In this document: positions 8,545 through 17,350 of the stretch, one piece after another
How positions within the stretch are numbered: the first letter of the stretch is position 1
Layout of the letters: the number at the start of each line of letters is the position of its first letter
From: Haloarcula mannanilytica
GTDB taxonomy: Archaea; Halobacteriota; Halobacteria; Halobacteriales; Haloarculaceae
Length of the DNA: 50,181 nt
Assembly: GCF_005406125.1 (NCBI RefSeq)
Contig: NZ_BIXZ01000014.1
Span: 1 to 50,181 of the forward strand
Direction of reading: 5' to 3'
The notes under the pieces: model-generated
What the model was told of the DNA's origin: nothing
The model's database searches: none
The model's input: the letters and a program-made list of their open reading frames with translations, nothing else
Program-made: the position numbers and the translations under genes

Positions 8545-8727
8545 GGCTTGGACCGAGTCCGCGGCTTCAAGGGCGGCGTCGACGTCAGCCTCGGTGCCGC
8601 GGTAGAACGTCCGGAGGGATTCGCCGGTGGCGGGGTTCTCACTTTCGAACGTCTCAGTATCTTCGCTGTTAGTCCACTCACCGTCGATATAGTGGCGGCT
8701 AGCCTGTGTCGTTGCCTGTTGACTCAT
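8545..8727 (-). pseudogene. Aldehyde dehydrogenase N-terminal remnant
   Basis: It starts MSQQATTQASRHYIDGEWT and continues FESENPATGESLRTFYRG, ADVDAALEAADSV, the first ~60 residues of an NAD(P)-dependent aldehyde dehydrogenase (ALDH superfamily; about 500 residues when whole). The catalytic Cys/Glu region is absent. Homology stops near 8545 where a membrane-protein tail begins. It lies divergent from proline dehydrogenase, so it may have been the 1-pyrroline-5-carboxylate dehydrogenase gene; this is inference. Confidence 0.8.
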
Positions 8728-8974
8728 ATTTACGTTTCCTCGTAGGGTACGCTAATAACCGCACCCTCCCATGGTGGGGGCAGCAACCGTAGTGGACGGC
8801 AACATCCTAACGCGTTTACACGGCTTTAGAGTCGCTCTATAGTGATATCTGAACCCGAGTGGTGGAACCATCATGCCGTCTGTGTACCTGAGAAAGGCCC
8901 TTTATTTCATATTAATTGTCTCGGATGATTTGGTCGGGGGGCGGTTTAGGGTCATTGGCCAGAGAGAAAGACAC

Positions 8975-9814
8975 ATGATACCCCCTCTTGCTAATCGGTT
9001 TGTCGCGGGAACTACAGACTCGGAAGCGCTTGACCACGTCGCTGACCTGAATTCCGAGGGAATCGGCGGCATCCTCAACCTGCTGGGCGAGCACTATCAC
9101 GAGCGAGACCCAGCAGACGGGGACGCCGACCAGTATATCGACCTCGCCACCACGCTTGCGACCCGTGACCTCGACGGCTCCATCTCGGTCAAACCTTCAC
9201 AGATCGGCATCGACATCGGTCCGACCCCGTTCGAGGAGAACTTCGCGCGCATTGTCGAGGCAGCAGCTGCCGAGGACGTGTTCGTCTGGTGTGACATCGA
9301 AGATCACACCACGACCGATACGACTCTCGACGCCGTCGGATCAATGGCGCGCGAGTACCCTGGCCAAGTCGGTGTCGCCTTGCAGGCGAATCTCAAGCGT
9401 ACGCGTGAAGATATACGTCGCTTCGCGGATCTTCCGGCGGCAGTCCGGCTCGTGAAAGGTGCCTACGACGAACCACCATCGGTTGCCCACCAGAAAAAAG
9501 AGTACGTCAACGAAGCCTACGAAGACTACCTCGAGTTCATGTTTCGGGAGTTCGATGGTGGCATAGCCGTCGGCAGCCACGACCCGACGATGATCGACCG
9601 CGCGGTCGAACTGCACGACGAGTACGGTACCGACTTCGAAATCCAGATGCTCATGGGGGTCCGCGAGGACGCCCAGCGGGAGTTAGCCTCGCAGGGGTAC
9701 GAAGTCAACCAGTACGTCCCCTATGGAGACAAGTGGTTCCAGTACTTCTATCGACGCATCCGCGAGCGCAAGGAGAACGTCATATTCGCCGTCCGAGCCA
9801 TCGTCGGAGTTTGA
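8975..9814 (+). CDS. putA: Proline dehydrogenase
   Basis: A 279-residue FAD-dependent proline dehydrogenase of the monofunctional PRODH TIM-barrel family, oxidising L-proline to 1-pyrroline-5-carboxylate with electrons passed to the membrane. Motifs: SVKPSQIGIDIG, CDIEDHTTTD, VALQANLKRTREDIRRF, VRLVKGAYDEP, IAVGSHDPTMID, FEIQMLMGVR and the substrate-binding FQYFYRRIRERKENV. The start used is the ATG at 8975 (MIPPLANRFVAG), which matches the family N-terminus; upstream in-frame ATG codons would add an atypical hydrophobic extension. The HTH-10 regulator at 10136-10879 is a plausible local controller. The symbol refers to the PRODH activity only. Confidence 0.88.
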   Translation: MIPPLANRFVAGTTDSEALDHVADLNSEGIGGILNLLGEHYHERDPADGDADQYIDLATTLATRDLDGSISVKPSQIGIDIGPTPFEENFARIVEAAAAEDVFVWCDIEDHTTTDTTLDAVGSMAREYPGQVGVALQANLKRTREDIRRFADLPAAVRLVKGAYDEPPSVAHQKKEYVNEAYEDYLEFMFREFDGGIAVGSHDPTMIDRAVELHDEYGTDFEIQMLMGVREDAQRELASQGYEVNQYVPYGDKWFQYFYRRIRERKENVIFAVRAIVGV

Positions 9815-10135
9815 ACTGTAAGGAGATACCGGATGCAGAGGGCTGCCTAGCCTCCCGATGTTGTCGTGATTGAGACGGCGGTTAGCGCCACCTTGACCAA
9901 ATCAGGATGTTTCCAGCTGATGAGTGTGGTCTCGGCTCGTTCTGAAAACTCAAAACTGGAGCAGCCGCTAGCAAAGCTGAAGCGTGCTATCTCTCCCTAG
10001 GCCTCTAGGGACGCTACTGGCCCTCCTTTTCTGGGTGCTACCTCTTGGATCTGAAAGCCAAATGCGGTTCGGACCTCCACCGTCCCACTCGGCTCGGACA
10101 ACTAGCTTTGGCGGGGAAGACGGGGTCGGCGCCCC
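9815..10135. other. Gap between convergent genes, nothing seen
   Basis: No gene, repeat or clear terminator was recognised between the stops of proline dehydrogenase and the HTH-10 regulator. Confidence 0.4.
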
Positions 10136-10879
10136 TTAGAGTGACTCCTTGGTTTCGTTAATTGCGGGTTCGAGTAGCTTCGCTTCGGCTTTCCTGAGGT
10201 GTTCGAGTAACGTCGTCTTCGAGATACCAGCTTCATCGGCAAGTTCGCGAGTCGTGACCTCTCGCGGCCAGGAGTAGTAGCCGTGTTCGTGGGCAAGTTC
10301 GAAGATTTCGCGCTGGCGCTTCGAGAGGAGTGCCACTCTATCGCGGATTGTTCCCGTCGGACTGTCTCGTGAAGATATACTGGTGACGGTGATTTCAGCG
10401 TCATGCGAGTCTCTGACGGTATCAAGTTGCTGGCTGAGGTAATCTCTGTCGACCGTGTCGACGAACACGGCCCAGTATTCCCAGCCATCTCGGATTTCGA
10501 CGGGACCTTCCTGAATGAACCCGTGGGAGACGAGCGCATCGCTGATTGTATCCTCCGGGTCGTACTCGACAAGCAATTCGCGGCTCGCGTTGCCCAGTGA
10601 TCTGTGTGGGTGGCCGAAGTCGTATCGGTGTTGCATCTCGGCAACCGAGTGGGTTAGCCGGCTATCAGACGCTGCCTCGACAATCTTGTCGATATCCTCC
10701 GCAGAGTCACCATAGGCGGTGAAATGACCCTTGACGCGTCCGTCAGCCGCGTTGTACACAGTGTGCCCAAGCAAGTTTGCGGGCGTTTCCTCAGTCACCT
10801 CAAGTGTCCAATCGTCCGGGTGCCAGATTTTGAGTGTGAGGAGCGCGCCCTGCGCACCATCCTCCTCTTCCGTAGGCAT
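10136..10879 (-). CDS. HTH-10 family (Bat-like) transcriptional regulator
   Basis: A 247-residue regulator. The last ~60 residues form the HTH-10 domain of bacterio-opsin-activator-type proteins: LLSKRQREIFELAHEHGYYS, WPREVTTRELADEAGISKTT, LLEHLRKAEAKLL. The N-terminal ~170 residues are the sensory part common to small haloarchaeal HTH-10 proteins (LKIWHPDDWTLEVTEETPAN). Members next to proline genes are often called PutR-like; here the role is inferred from position, convergent with proline dehydrogenase. The effector is unknown. Confidence 0.8.
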   Translation of the reverse strand: MPTEEEDGAQGALLTLKIWHPDDWTLEVTEETPANLLGHTVYNAADGRVKGHFTAYGDSAEDIDKIVEAASDSRLTHSVAEMQHRYDFGHPHRSLGNASRELLVEYDPEDTISDALVSHGFIQEGPVEIRDGWEYWAVFVDTVDRDYLSQQLDTVRDSHDAEITVTSISSRDSPTGTIRDRVALLSKRQREIFELAHEHGYYSWPREVTTRELADEAGISKTTLLEHLRKAEAKLLEPAINETKESL

Positions 10880-11288
10880 ACGTCAACAAGGGAATCGCAA
10901 CGATAAAACGAGTTCGGCCGACCATGGTCGGGGTGAGGTGTCTGTGGCGTTCATCGAGGAGCTGATGGAGCAGAAGGTAGAGTCGCGGGAATAACGGCAG
11001 TATATCTCGGCCAGTCATCCCAGGCCGACGGGTGGCCTGCTCTTCGTCCGTCCGAGGGAGGCCCGTCTGCTTTCGGAAGTCACCTGGAGATCAGCGGAGT
11101 TGTGACACGCTGCTCGTACACTGGAAGCGTCGCTCGTCCTCGTTATCCCACACATGGTCGCTGTCCGGCACAGCAGGTTCGCCAGCCCAGTTCGGGCCTG
11201 CGCTCGTCTTGGTTCCTATGGTCGGGAAACGTTATTATTGACTCTGCGTCGGTTTCAGTCTCATGAGCAGAGGACCACCGACGTATCA
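10880..11288. other. Gap, probably decayed sequence
   Basis: No recognisable gene between the HTH-10 regulator start and the CoA-transferase remnant. The missing upstream part of that CoA-transferase is not visible here in any frame, so it was deleted and not merely frameshifted. Confidence 0.4.
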
Positions 11289-11753
11289 GCAGTGTACGAC
11301 TCGGCGGAGATTTCGAACAATCCCGTACTTGTCGACCGGTTCGGGGTGGTCGCAGTCAACAGTGCACTCGAAGTGGATGTCTATGGGCACGTGAACTCAA
11401 CGCACGTGAATGGGTGCCGGATGATAAACGGAATCAGCGGGAGCGATGATTTCACGCGGAACGCGTTGCTTTCAATTATCGCACTTCCTTCGACGGCTGG
11501 CGACGTTTCGCGGGTCGTCCCGATGGTTCCCCACGTCGACCACACTGAGCACGATGTCGACGTCATCATCACCGAACACGGTGTCGCCGACCTCCGGGGC
11601 CGGTCGCCCCGTGAGCGGGCGACGTCCCTGGTTGAGAACTGCGCCCATCCCGACTTCCAGCCTGCCCTTCGTCGGTACCTTGAGAAAGCCAACCGCCAGG
11701 GAGGGTACGAACCGCACGTCCTCGAACGGTCCTTCTCCTGGAACGACGAATGA
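11289..11753 (+). pseudogene. Acetyl-CoA hydrolase/CoA-transferase C-terminal remnant
   Basis: About 155 residues match the C-terminal domain of the acetyl-CoA hydrolase/transferase (Cat1) family: AEISNNPVLVDRFGVVAVNS, ALEVDVYGHVNSTHVNG, VVPMVPHVDHTEHDVDVIIT, EHGVADLRGRSPRERA, ENCAHPDFQPALRRYLEKA. Whole members are 430-600 residues, so more than half is missing at the N-terminus, including the catalytic glutamate region. An open frame runs upstream from 11154, but its sequence does not resemble the family. It is probably non-functional. Confidence 0.8.
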
Positions 11754-11903
11754 ACGTCTCCTTTACCGCAGAACGTCAGGTAGGCGACTCCTGAATCCTC
11801 CAAAGGGGCTATACGTCGTGAAGAGTTACTACGACCAGATACCCCGCCTATGGTCGGGGTCCGTTATAGGGTCGAAAAAGCGGATAGGTCTATCTGGATT
11901 AAT

Positions 11904-13373
11904 ATGTCAAACGGTAACGCGCGAACGGTACGAGAGGAATGGGGGACGCGATTCGGGTTCCTCATGGCAATGCTCGGTGCCATGGTGGGCGCCGGCAACA
12001 TCTGGCGGATGCCCTTTACGACGGGCCAGAACGGCGGCGGGACGTTTCTCATCGCGTACGCCCTGCTGCTGTTCCTCATCGCCATTCCAGGCCTCATGGC
12101 CGAAACGATGCTCGGTCGGTACACGGGCAAAGGTGTCATCGGTTCGTTCAAGCAGATACTCGGAGACAAGCGGTACGCGGGCTTCGCGCTCGTCGTCGTG
12201 CTGGTTAACGTCGCCGTGATGTCGTACTACTCGACCATCATCGGATGGTCGATGTATTATGGTGGGCACTCATTGTTGTTGACGTTCTTCGAGTCCGGGT
12301 TCGAGGCGACGCCGTTCTGGGAGAGTTTCGTCGGGTCGCCGCTGCTGACCATCGGAACGCACACGCTCACCATGGCTGCCATCGCGGGCGTGCTGGTGTT
12401 CGGCATCAAACGCGGCATCGAGAGGGTCGTGAAGTATGTAATGCCGTTTCTCGTTATCGCACTCATCGCCATCGGGGTGCGCGGCCTCACGCTTCCTGGC
12501 GGGATGGAAGGACTCGCGTTCGCATTCACCCCCGAATGGAACTACTTCCTCCGTGGCGACATGTGGGTCGCCGCGCTTGGCCAGGCGCTCTTCTCGACTG
12601 GCCTCGGCTGGGGCATTGCCCTGACCTATGGGAGTTACCTCCGCAAACACGATGACGTCGCCCTCGGCGGTGGCGTCTTCACCGCCGTCGGGAACACGAG
12701 TATCGGCCTGCTGGCCATCTTCGCGGTGTTCCCGGTGGTCTTCGCGTTCGGGCTCGAACCCGCTGGCGGCGCGAACCTCATGTTCATCTCGCTCGTACAG
12801 GTGTTCCCCCAACTGGCTGGTGGCCCGCTGTGGGCCATCGGGTTCTTTCTCGGGTTCTTCTTCGCGACGTTCTCGTCTGGGATTGCAATCACCGAGGTCG
12901 GCGTGACGACTGTGACCGAGGAGACTCGACTCAGCAGAACCCAATCGGTGCTGGCTGTCGTCGGAGTTATCTGGTTGTTGGGCTTGCCGAGCGCGTACGA
13001 TTCATCGTTCCTCAGCGCGATGGACTACATCTTCGGGAACTTCGGGTTTCCGCTCGCAACGCTCTGTATCATCTGGCTCGTCGGCTGGAAGCTCGGTCCG
13101 GAGCGCGCTCGCGTTCTTGACCTGAACCGGAACGCCGACCTCTACGTTGGGTCATGGTGGAATGGGGTTGTCAAGTACATCATTCCCGTGGTGTTGGTAT
13201 TCATCATCGGCAACGGGGCGGTCAACAGCCTCGGAACCGACAACCAGACGCTAATGATCGGCGGCATCGCGCTCATGTTCGTGTTGACCGCGGTGAGTAT
13301 CTGGATCATGCGTATCGTGCCCGATGGGAAAAGCAGTGACGACAGCGTAGCTGCGTCACAGGGAGGTGACTGA
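11904..13373 (+). CDS. Sodium:neurotransmitter symporter family (NSS/SNF) transporter
   Basis: A 489-residue Na+-coupled amino-acid importer of the NSS/LeuT-fold family in the cell membrane. TM1 carries the family signature GAMVGAGNIWRMPF, and about eleven to twelve hydrophobic segments follow. TM6 region ALGQALFSTGLGWGIALTYG is typical. The start used is MSNGNARTVREEWGTRFGF, as upstream codons add a non-family tail. A small single-TM protein starts 2 bases after the stop and is followed by a proline racemase-family enzyme, so the cargo is inferred to be proline, hydroxyproline or a D-isomer. Confidence 0.9.
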   Translation: MSNGNARTVREEWGTRFGFLMAMLGAMVGAGNIWRMPFTTGQNGGGTFLIAYALLLFLIAIPGLMAETMLGRYTGKGVIGSFKQILGDKRYAGFALVVVLVNVAVMSYYSTIIGWSMYYGGHSLLLTFFESGFEATPFWESFVGSPLLTIGTHTLTMAAIAGVLVFGIKRGIERVVKYVMPFLVIALIAIGVRGLTLPGGMEGLAFAFTPEWNYFLRGDMWVAALGQALFSTGLGWGIALTYGSYLRKHDDVALGGGVFTAVGNTSIGLLAIFAVFPVVFAFGLEPAGGANLMFISLVQVFPQLAGGPLWAIGFFLGFFFATFSSGIAITEVGVTTVTEETRLSRTQSVLAVVGVIWLLGLPSAYDSSFLSAMDYIFGNFGFPLATLCIIWLVGWKLGPERARVLDLNRNADLYVGSWWNGVVKYIIPVVLVFIIGNGAVNSLGTDNQTLMIGGIALMFVLTAVSIWIMRIVPDGKSSDDSVAASQGGD

Positions 13374-13375
13374 CG

Positions 13376-13693
13376 GTGGCGCTCTCAGCAACCACGTGGG
13401 TCGTGATGCTCGCCATTGTTGGCCTCCTCTGGGGGTCCGCGACCGTCACCATCTGGAAATCGATGCACGACGAGGAACGGAAGCTGCAACTCATCCGGAA
13501 GCAGGGAACGATCGATACCTACTCGCCGCGTGCGATGGCCGACCTCCGTGAGTGGATCGAGACCCATCCCGCGGACCCGTACGTCGACGAAGCCAGAGAT
13601 CGGTACAACGACTGCGTCGAGACGCTACGAGAGATTGACGAGCCGTTCTACGACTGGAACGACGACGAGATTGCCTCCCTCGAGAAACTGTGA
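13376..13693 (+). CDS. Small single-TM protein, putative NSS transporter partner
   Basis: A 105-residue protein from a GTG start 2 bases after the transporter stop. One N-terminal TM segment (TTWVVMLAIVGLLWGSATVT) is followed by a charged cytoplasmic part ending in an acidic region. Small one-TM subunits are known to accompany some bacterial NSS transporters (MetS of MetPS). This one is longer, with an extra ~65-residue soluble domain (YSPRAMADLREWIETHPADP). The role is inferred from the coupling: its stop overlaps the start of the next gene. Confidence 0.7.
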   Translation: MALSATTWVVMLAIVGLLWGSATVTIWKSMHDEERKLQLIRKQGTIDTYSPRAMADLREWIETHPADPYVDEARDRYNDCVETLREIDEPFYDWNDDEIASLEKL

Positions 13694-14700
13694 GCATGGA
13701 CGACGATATTCGAATCCATACTGTGGACACGCATACAGAGGGCGAGCCAACCCGCATCATCACCGACGGAATCGACCGGTCGGCGTTCGCGGGCGGCAGC
13801 GTCGCTGCCCAGCGCGAACGATTCGCAGACTCGCTTGATTGGGTCAGGGAGCTGTTGATGAAAGAACCACGCGGCCACGATGACATGTTCGGTGCCGTTC
13901 TCGCCGACCCAGCGGACGATCAGGCGGACATCGGGGCGTTCTTCATGGACAGCGGCGGCTACCTGGACATGTGCGGACACGGAACCATCGGCCTCGTGAC
14001 CGCACTCATTGAGCGTGGTGACATCGACCCCGCTCCGGTTGTCACCGTCGAGACACCAGCCGGTCTGGTAGAGACGCAACCGACGGTCGAGGACGGATTC
14101 GTCACGTCTGTCACGCTCCGGAACGTCGAGTCATTCGTGTACGACCGCACAACGGTTACTGTCGAGTGTCCCGATGGCCTTCTCACGGTTCCCATAGACG
14201 TGGTCTACGCCGGGAACTTCTTTGCACTGGTCGACAGCGAAGATGTCGGATTGACTGTCGACACGAGCAACACCGAGGCGTTCGTCGACCTTGGACTCCG
14301 GATCAGAGAGCAGGTGAACAAGGACCTCGAAATCACTCACCCATTCAGTGGCGAGGAGGAGCCCGTTGCAATCACGGAGTTCTACCAGTCGAACGCTGGC
14401 GTGGACAGTAACATCGTGGTATTCGGCAACGGCTCCATCGACCGGTCGCCCTGCGGTACGGGAACTTGCGCCAAGATGACGTTGTTACACGACATCGGCG
14501 ACCTGGCTGTCGACGAACCGTACGTCTACGAGAGCGTCATCGGCACACGGTTCGAAGGGCGGTTAGTTGATACCAAGACACGCGATGGGCGCCGCGTCAC
14601 GACTCCAGAGGTCTGCGGGTCAGCTGAAATCATTGGCGAACACACTTTTGTCCGGCGACCGCACGATTCACTCGACGGCTTCAGCGTAACGGCACGGTGA
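13690..14700 (+). CDS. Proline racemase family protein (proline racemase or 4-hydroxyproline 2-epimerase)
   Basis: A 336-residue protein from the GTG at 13690 (or 334 from the ATG at 13696). Both catalytic cysteines of the family are present: Cys95 in YLDMCGHGTIG and Cys255 in RSPCGTGTCAKM. This fits a two-base racemase/epimerase and argues against trans-3-hydroxyproline dehydratase, where one Cys is replaced. THTEGEPTRI near the N-terminus is also family-typical. It overlaps the small membrane gene by 4 bases, so transporter, partner and enzyme form one operon. It would convert D-proline or hydroxyproline epimers for entry into proline catabolism. Substrate choice cannot be settled from sequence. 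Confidence 0.85.
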   Translation: MSMDDDIRIHTVDTHTEGEPTRIITDGIDRSAFAGGSVAAQRERFADSLDWVRELLMKEPRGHDDMFGAVLADPADDQADIGAFFMDSGGYLDMCGHGTIGLVTALIERGDIDPAPVVTVETPAGLVETQPTVEDGFVTSVTLRNVESFVYDRTTVTVECPDGLLTVPIDVVYAGNFFALVDSEDVGLTVDTSNTEAFVDLGLRIREQVNKDLEITHPFSGEEEPVAITEFYQSNAGVDSNIVVFGNGSIDRSPCGTGTCAKMTLLHDIGDLAVDEPYVYESVIGTRFEGRLVDTKTRDGRRVTTPEVCGSAEIIGEHTFVRRPHDSLDGFSVTAR

Positions 14701-14879
14701 ATCGCCTCGGGGAATTCTCCTATACCACTTGTAAACAGCGTGCCAGTCGACGGGTGTGACACTCGCATCAAACCCGTTCATGGTCGGCTAGCCTCTACGG
14801 AACGGGAATCCGGGTACAATGATGTTGAACTACACATGTCTGAGCTGCGGTGGCTCAACCGACTACATACGGGGAACAT

Positions 14880-15092
14880 GTTCTCCATCGCCTTCTCGTG
14901 GATCGACATATCGGTGTACTCCTCGCGGAACGCCTCGAGGCGTTCGTTCTGACCAGCCAGTTTCGCTTCGCGAGCACGTATCTCTGCAGTCCGCTCGACC
15001 TATTCGAGTGCCGGTGTGATGTTGCTAGCCAAGATCTCCGTGAAGACTCGATCCTAATCGTCGAAGGTTGCTGCCGACGGTGAGCTGGCAAT
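14880..15092 (-). pseudogene. Decayed coiled-coil-like coding remnant with two TAG codons
   Basis: The minus strand reads TFDD, TAG (15054-15056), DRVFTEILASNITPALE, TAG (15000-15002), VERTAEIRAREAKLAGQNER, LEAFREEYTDMSIHEKAMEN. The composition is protein-like and helical, but I cannot name the family. Both stops are TAG where Gln would fit. Surrounding sequence has no other gene. Confidence 0.45.
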
Positions 15093-15147
15093 CAAAATCC
15101 CAGCCCCGCCTCGCGTCCTCTCGATCAGCCGTGTTCTATCGCCCGTC

Positions 15148-15264
15148 CGTCTGCCCCACGCTGAGGAGGACTTCGCCAGCTTCACTGCTGACAAAGGCTA
15201 CGACTAGATGGATTTATGCGAAAAACTTCGCGTAAAAGGTGTGTGGCTGCCCATTAGATATCGT
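15148..15264 (+). pseudogene. IS5-type transposase internal fragment
   Basis: The frame reads EDFASFTADKGYD, TAG (15205-15207), MDLCEKLRVKGVWLPIRYR. This matches the conserved ADKGYDW...LREKLRE.GVRPLIKHR segment of haloarchaeal IS5-type transposases, with the Trp codon changed to TAG. Flanks show no more of the gene. Confidence 0.65.
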
Positions 15265-15620
15265 AATTTAGAGATATTTCTGACAGCAATTGATCGAAAA
15301 TACGGAACTAGAGCAGGTAGATGTTTTGTTGGTAGTGATAATAGTTTCAAATACTTCTATATCTATACAATTCGGTAACATGTGCGTCTATATTGTGTTA
15401 GATCATTCACTGCACATATATCAAGCGCAACTATGTCGTATACCTCTGTTCTCAAAATTTTTCAGCCAAGTCGACGCAGAAAACAGCTAAAAGTGGAGAG
15501 CGTCGTTCAGATCTACGAAAATATCAAGTACTTGGTCACACATTAGGTCAGTCGCTGCATTCGATTGGGTGCTCCGTATGAAAGATCTTGAGCACTCAGG
15601 TACCGATATAGCTGAAAGAG
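15265..15620. other. AT-rich gene-free stretch
   Basis: About 356 bases of AT-rich sequence after the IS5 fragment and before the sugar-porter stop. No gene or clear repeat was recognised. Confidence 0.4.
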
Positions 15621-17081
15621 TTACTTGTCGAGGTAGTCGCTGTAATCTGTCTGTTCGACGTGGTCAGTAATCGCTGGTTCACGGTTCCCGACACTAGCTT
15701 CGCGAAGATCAGCCTCGATTTCCTCTAAGGTCCGTCCTTTCGTTTCGGGAACGAACACGTACACGAAAACGAACCCGACTGCTGCAATGCCGGCAAACAC
15801 CCCGAATGCGACTGTTTCGCCGACTTCGAACAGGGCCGGGAAAAATTGCGCGACGAGGAAGTTGGCGAACCAGAGTACAAGTGTGGTCACGCCCATTGCG
15901 GCCCCGCGAACGTTGAGCGGGAAAATTTCGGAGATCACCAACCAGACCACAGATCCAAGGCTAACCGCGTGGAAGGCAACGAACAGCATCAGGCTCGCAA
16001 TCGTGAGGGGGCCGAGAATTTCCCCCATTCCGGACAGGGTGTATGCTACTGCGAGGACAGTCAGCGAGACGAACATCCCAACGAGACCGACAAGCAAGAG
16101 CGGTCGACGGCCGACTCGGTCGACCAGGAAAACCGCGACAACTGTGAGCGCCACGTTGATCAGACCGATACCGATTGTTCCGAAAAGGGATGCAATGTCG
16201 CTATAGCCGGCAGCATCCAGGATTGTTGGGGCGTAGTACACAACGGCGTTGATGCCGGTTATTTGCTGTAGAATCGCGAGACCGAGACCGACAACCAAAA
16301 CTGGGCGAAGCCACGGCCGAAGGAGATCGCGGAAGCTCCCCTCGTCACGCTGTGACATCTCTAGGATATCCTGTATCTCGGCATCGATGTTTGCTCCGTT
16401 CCGAATTCGGCTCAGGACGGACCGAGCCTGTTGTTCCCGATCCTGTTCGATAAGCCATCGCGGGCTCTCCGGCATGAAAATGATGCCGGTAAACAGGACC
16501 ATCGCAGGGATCATCCCTAATCCGAGCATCACGCGCCACGAAAGGCCAGCGTCCATAGCCATGCTTGCAATGTACTGATTGGTGATATACGAGAGCAAGA
16601 TTCCGCCTGTGATGGCCACATTATTGAGCGTAACGAGCGAGCCGCGGATCTTCGCCGGCGCAATCTCTGCGATATAAAGCGGCCCGACAACGGAGGCGAA
16701 GCCAATCCCGACGCCATCAAGGATGCGACCAACGATGAGAATTCGAACCGAAGGTGCGACTGCCATAATAAACGAGCCAACAAAAAACAGGATGGCACCG
16801 ATGAGGATGAGTCGGCGTCGGCCGAGTCGGTCTGCAAGGCGACCGCCGAACGCCGCGCCGATAATTGCCCCTGCCATCGCACCACTGACGACTGTCCCCG
16901 TTAAGAACGCATCTGTCCCCAGCCGAGGGAACGTTTCGGACATGTACAACAACGCTCCAGAGACAACGCCGGTGTCAAATCCGAACAGTAACCCGTTTAG
17001 TGCAGCGAGCGCAGAAATAATGATAACGAAAGAGCCGACATCGTCGTCCGCTGCAGGCCATAGCCGTTGAAGTAAACTCAT
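15621..17081 (-). CDS. MFS sugar porter
   Basis: A 486-residue, 12-TM sugar porter of the major facilitator superfamily. Family signatures: FGFDTGVVSGALLYM in TM1, GGRLADRLGRRRLILIG between TM2 and TM3, VGIGFASVVGPLYIAEIAP, MPESPRWLIEQDREQQA, LQQITGINAVVYYAPTIL and the PETKGRTLEEIEADL tail. The start used is the ATG at 17079-17081 (MSLLQRLWPAADDD); the in-frame codon 57 bases upstream adds an unlikely tail. It probably imports a monosaccharide by cation symport. It is monocistronic, facing away from the AT-rich gap at 17082-17350. Confidence 0.88.
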   Translation of the reverse strand: MSLLQRLWPAADDDVGSFVIIISALAALNGLLFGFDTGVVSGALLYMSETFPRLGTDAFLTGTVVSGAMAGAIIGAAFGGRLADRLGRRRLILIGAILFFVGSFIMAVAPSVRILIVGRILDGVGIGFASVVGPLYIAEIAPAKIRGSLVTLNNVAITGGILLSYITNQYIASMAMDAGLSWRVMLGLGMIPAMVLFTGIIFMPESPRWLIEQDREQQARSVLSRIRNGANIDAEIQDILEMSQRDEGSFRDLLRPWLRPVLVVGLGLAILQQITGINAVVYYAPTILDAAGYSDIASLFGTIGIGLINVALTVVAVFLVDRVGRRPLLLVGLVGMFVSLTVLAVAYTLSGMGEILGPLTIASLMLFVAFHAVSLGSVVWLVISEIFPLNVRGAAMGVTTLVLWFANFLVAQFFPALFEVGETVAFGVFAGIAAVGFVFVYVFVPETKGRTLEEIEADLREASVGNREPAITDHVEQTDYSDYLDK

Positions 17082-17350
17082 AGCTTGGATACACCTCCAG
17101 AGGGACAGTTCATACTGGCACTTTGAGTGGTATCCCATACGGTCCCGTTGGATAACCGTGTCTCTTGTCGCAACCCCATATTAATGAAGATTATTATCTT
17201 TTAATTAAATCTTCCGATACTATGCTACAATAGCTATTTAGATTAATATTTTATAATGAAAGTTGATCTGAATACGGCCACGGTCCGAGTAGCGCTGTGC
17301 GTACTTGTGAGTACGCTAACGACGTTGCTACAGTCCAGTTGAAACCGTGC

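Noticed and set aside
13690-14700. trans-3-hydroxyproline dehydratase
   Set aside because: Both catalytic cysteines are present, which fits racemase or epimerase; dehydratases of this family have one of them replaced.
5809-15207. Pyrrolysine or amber recoding
   Set aside because: The TAG codons are confined to clearly decayed IS or unassigned remnants that also have frameshifts and deletions, and functional genes here show no internal TAG.
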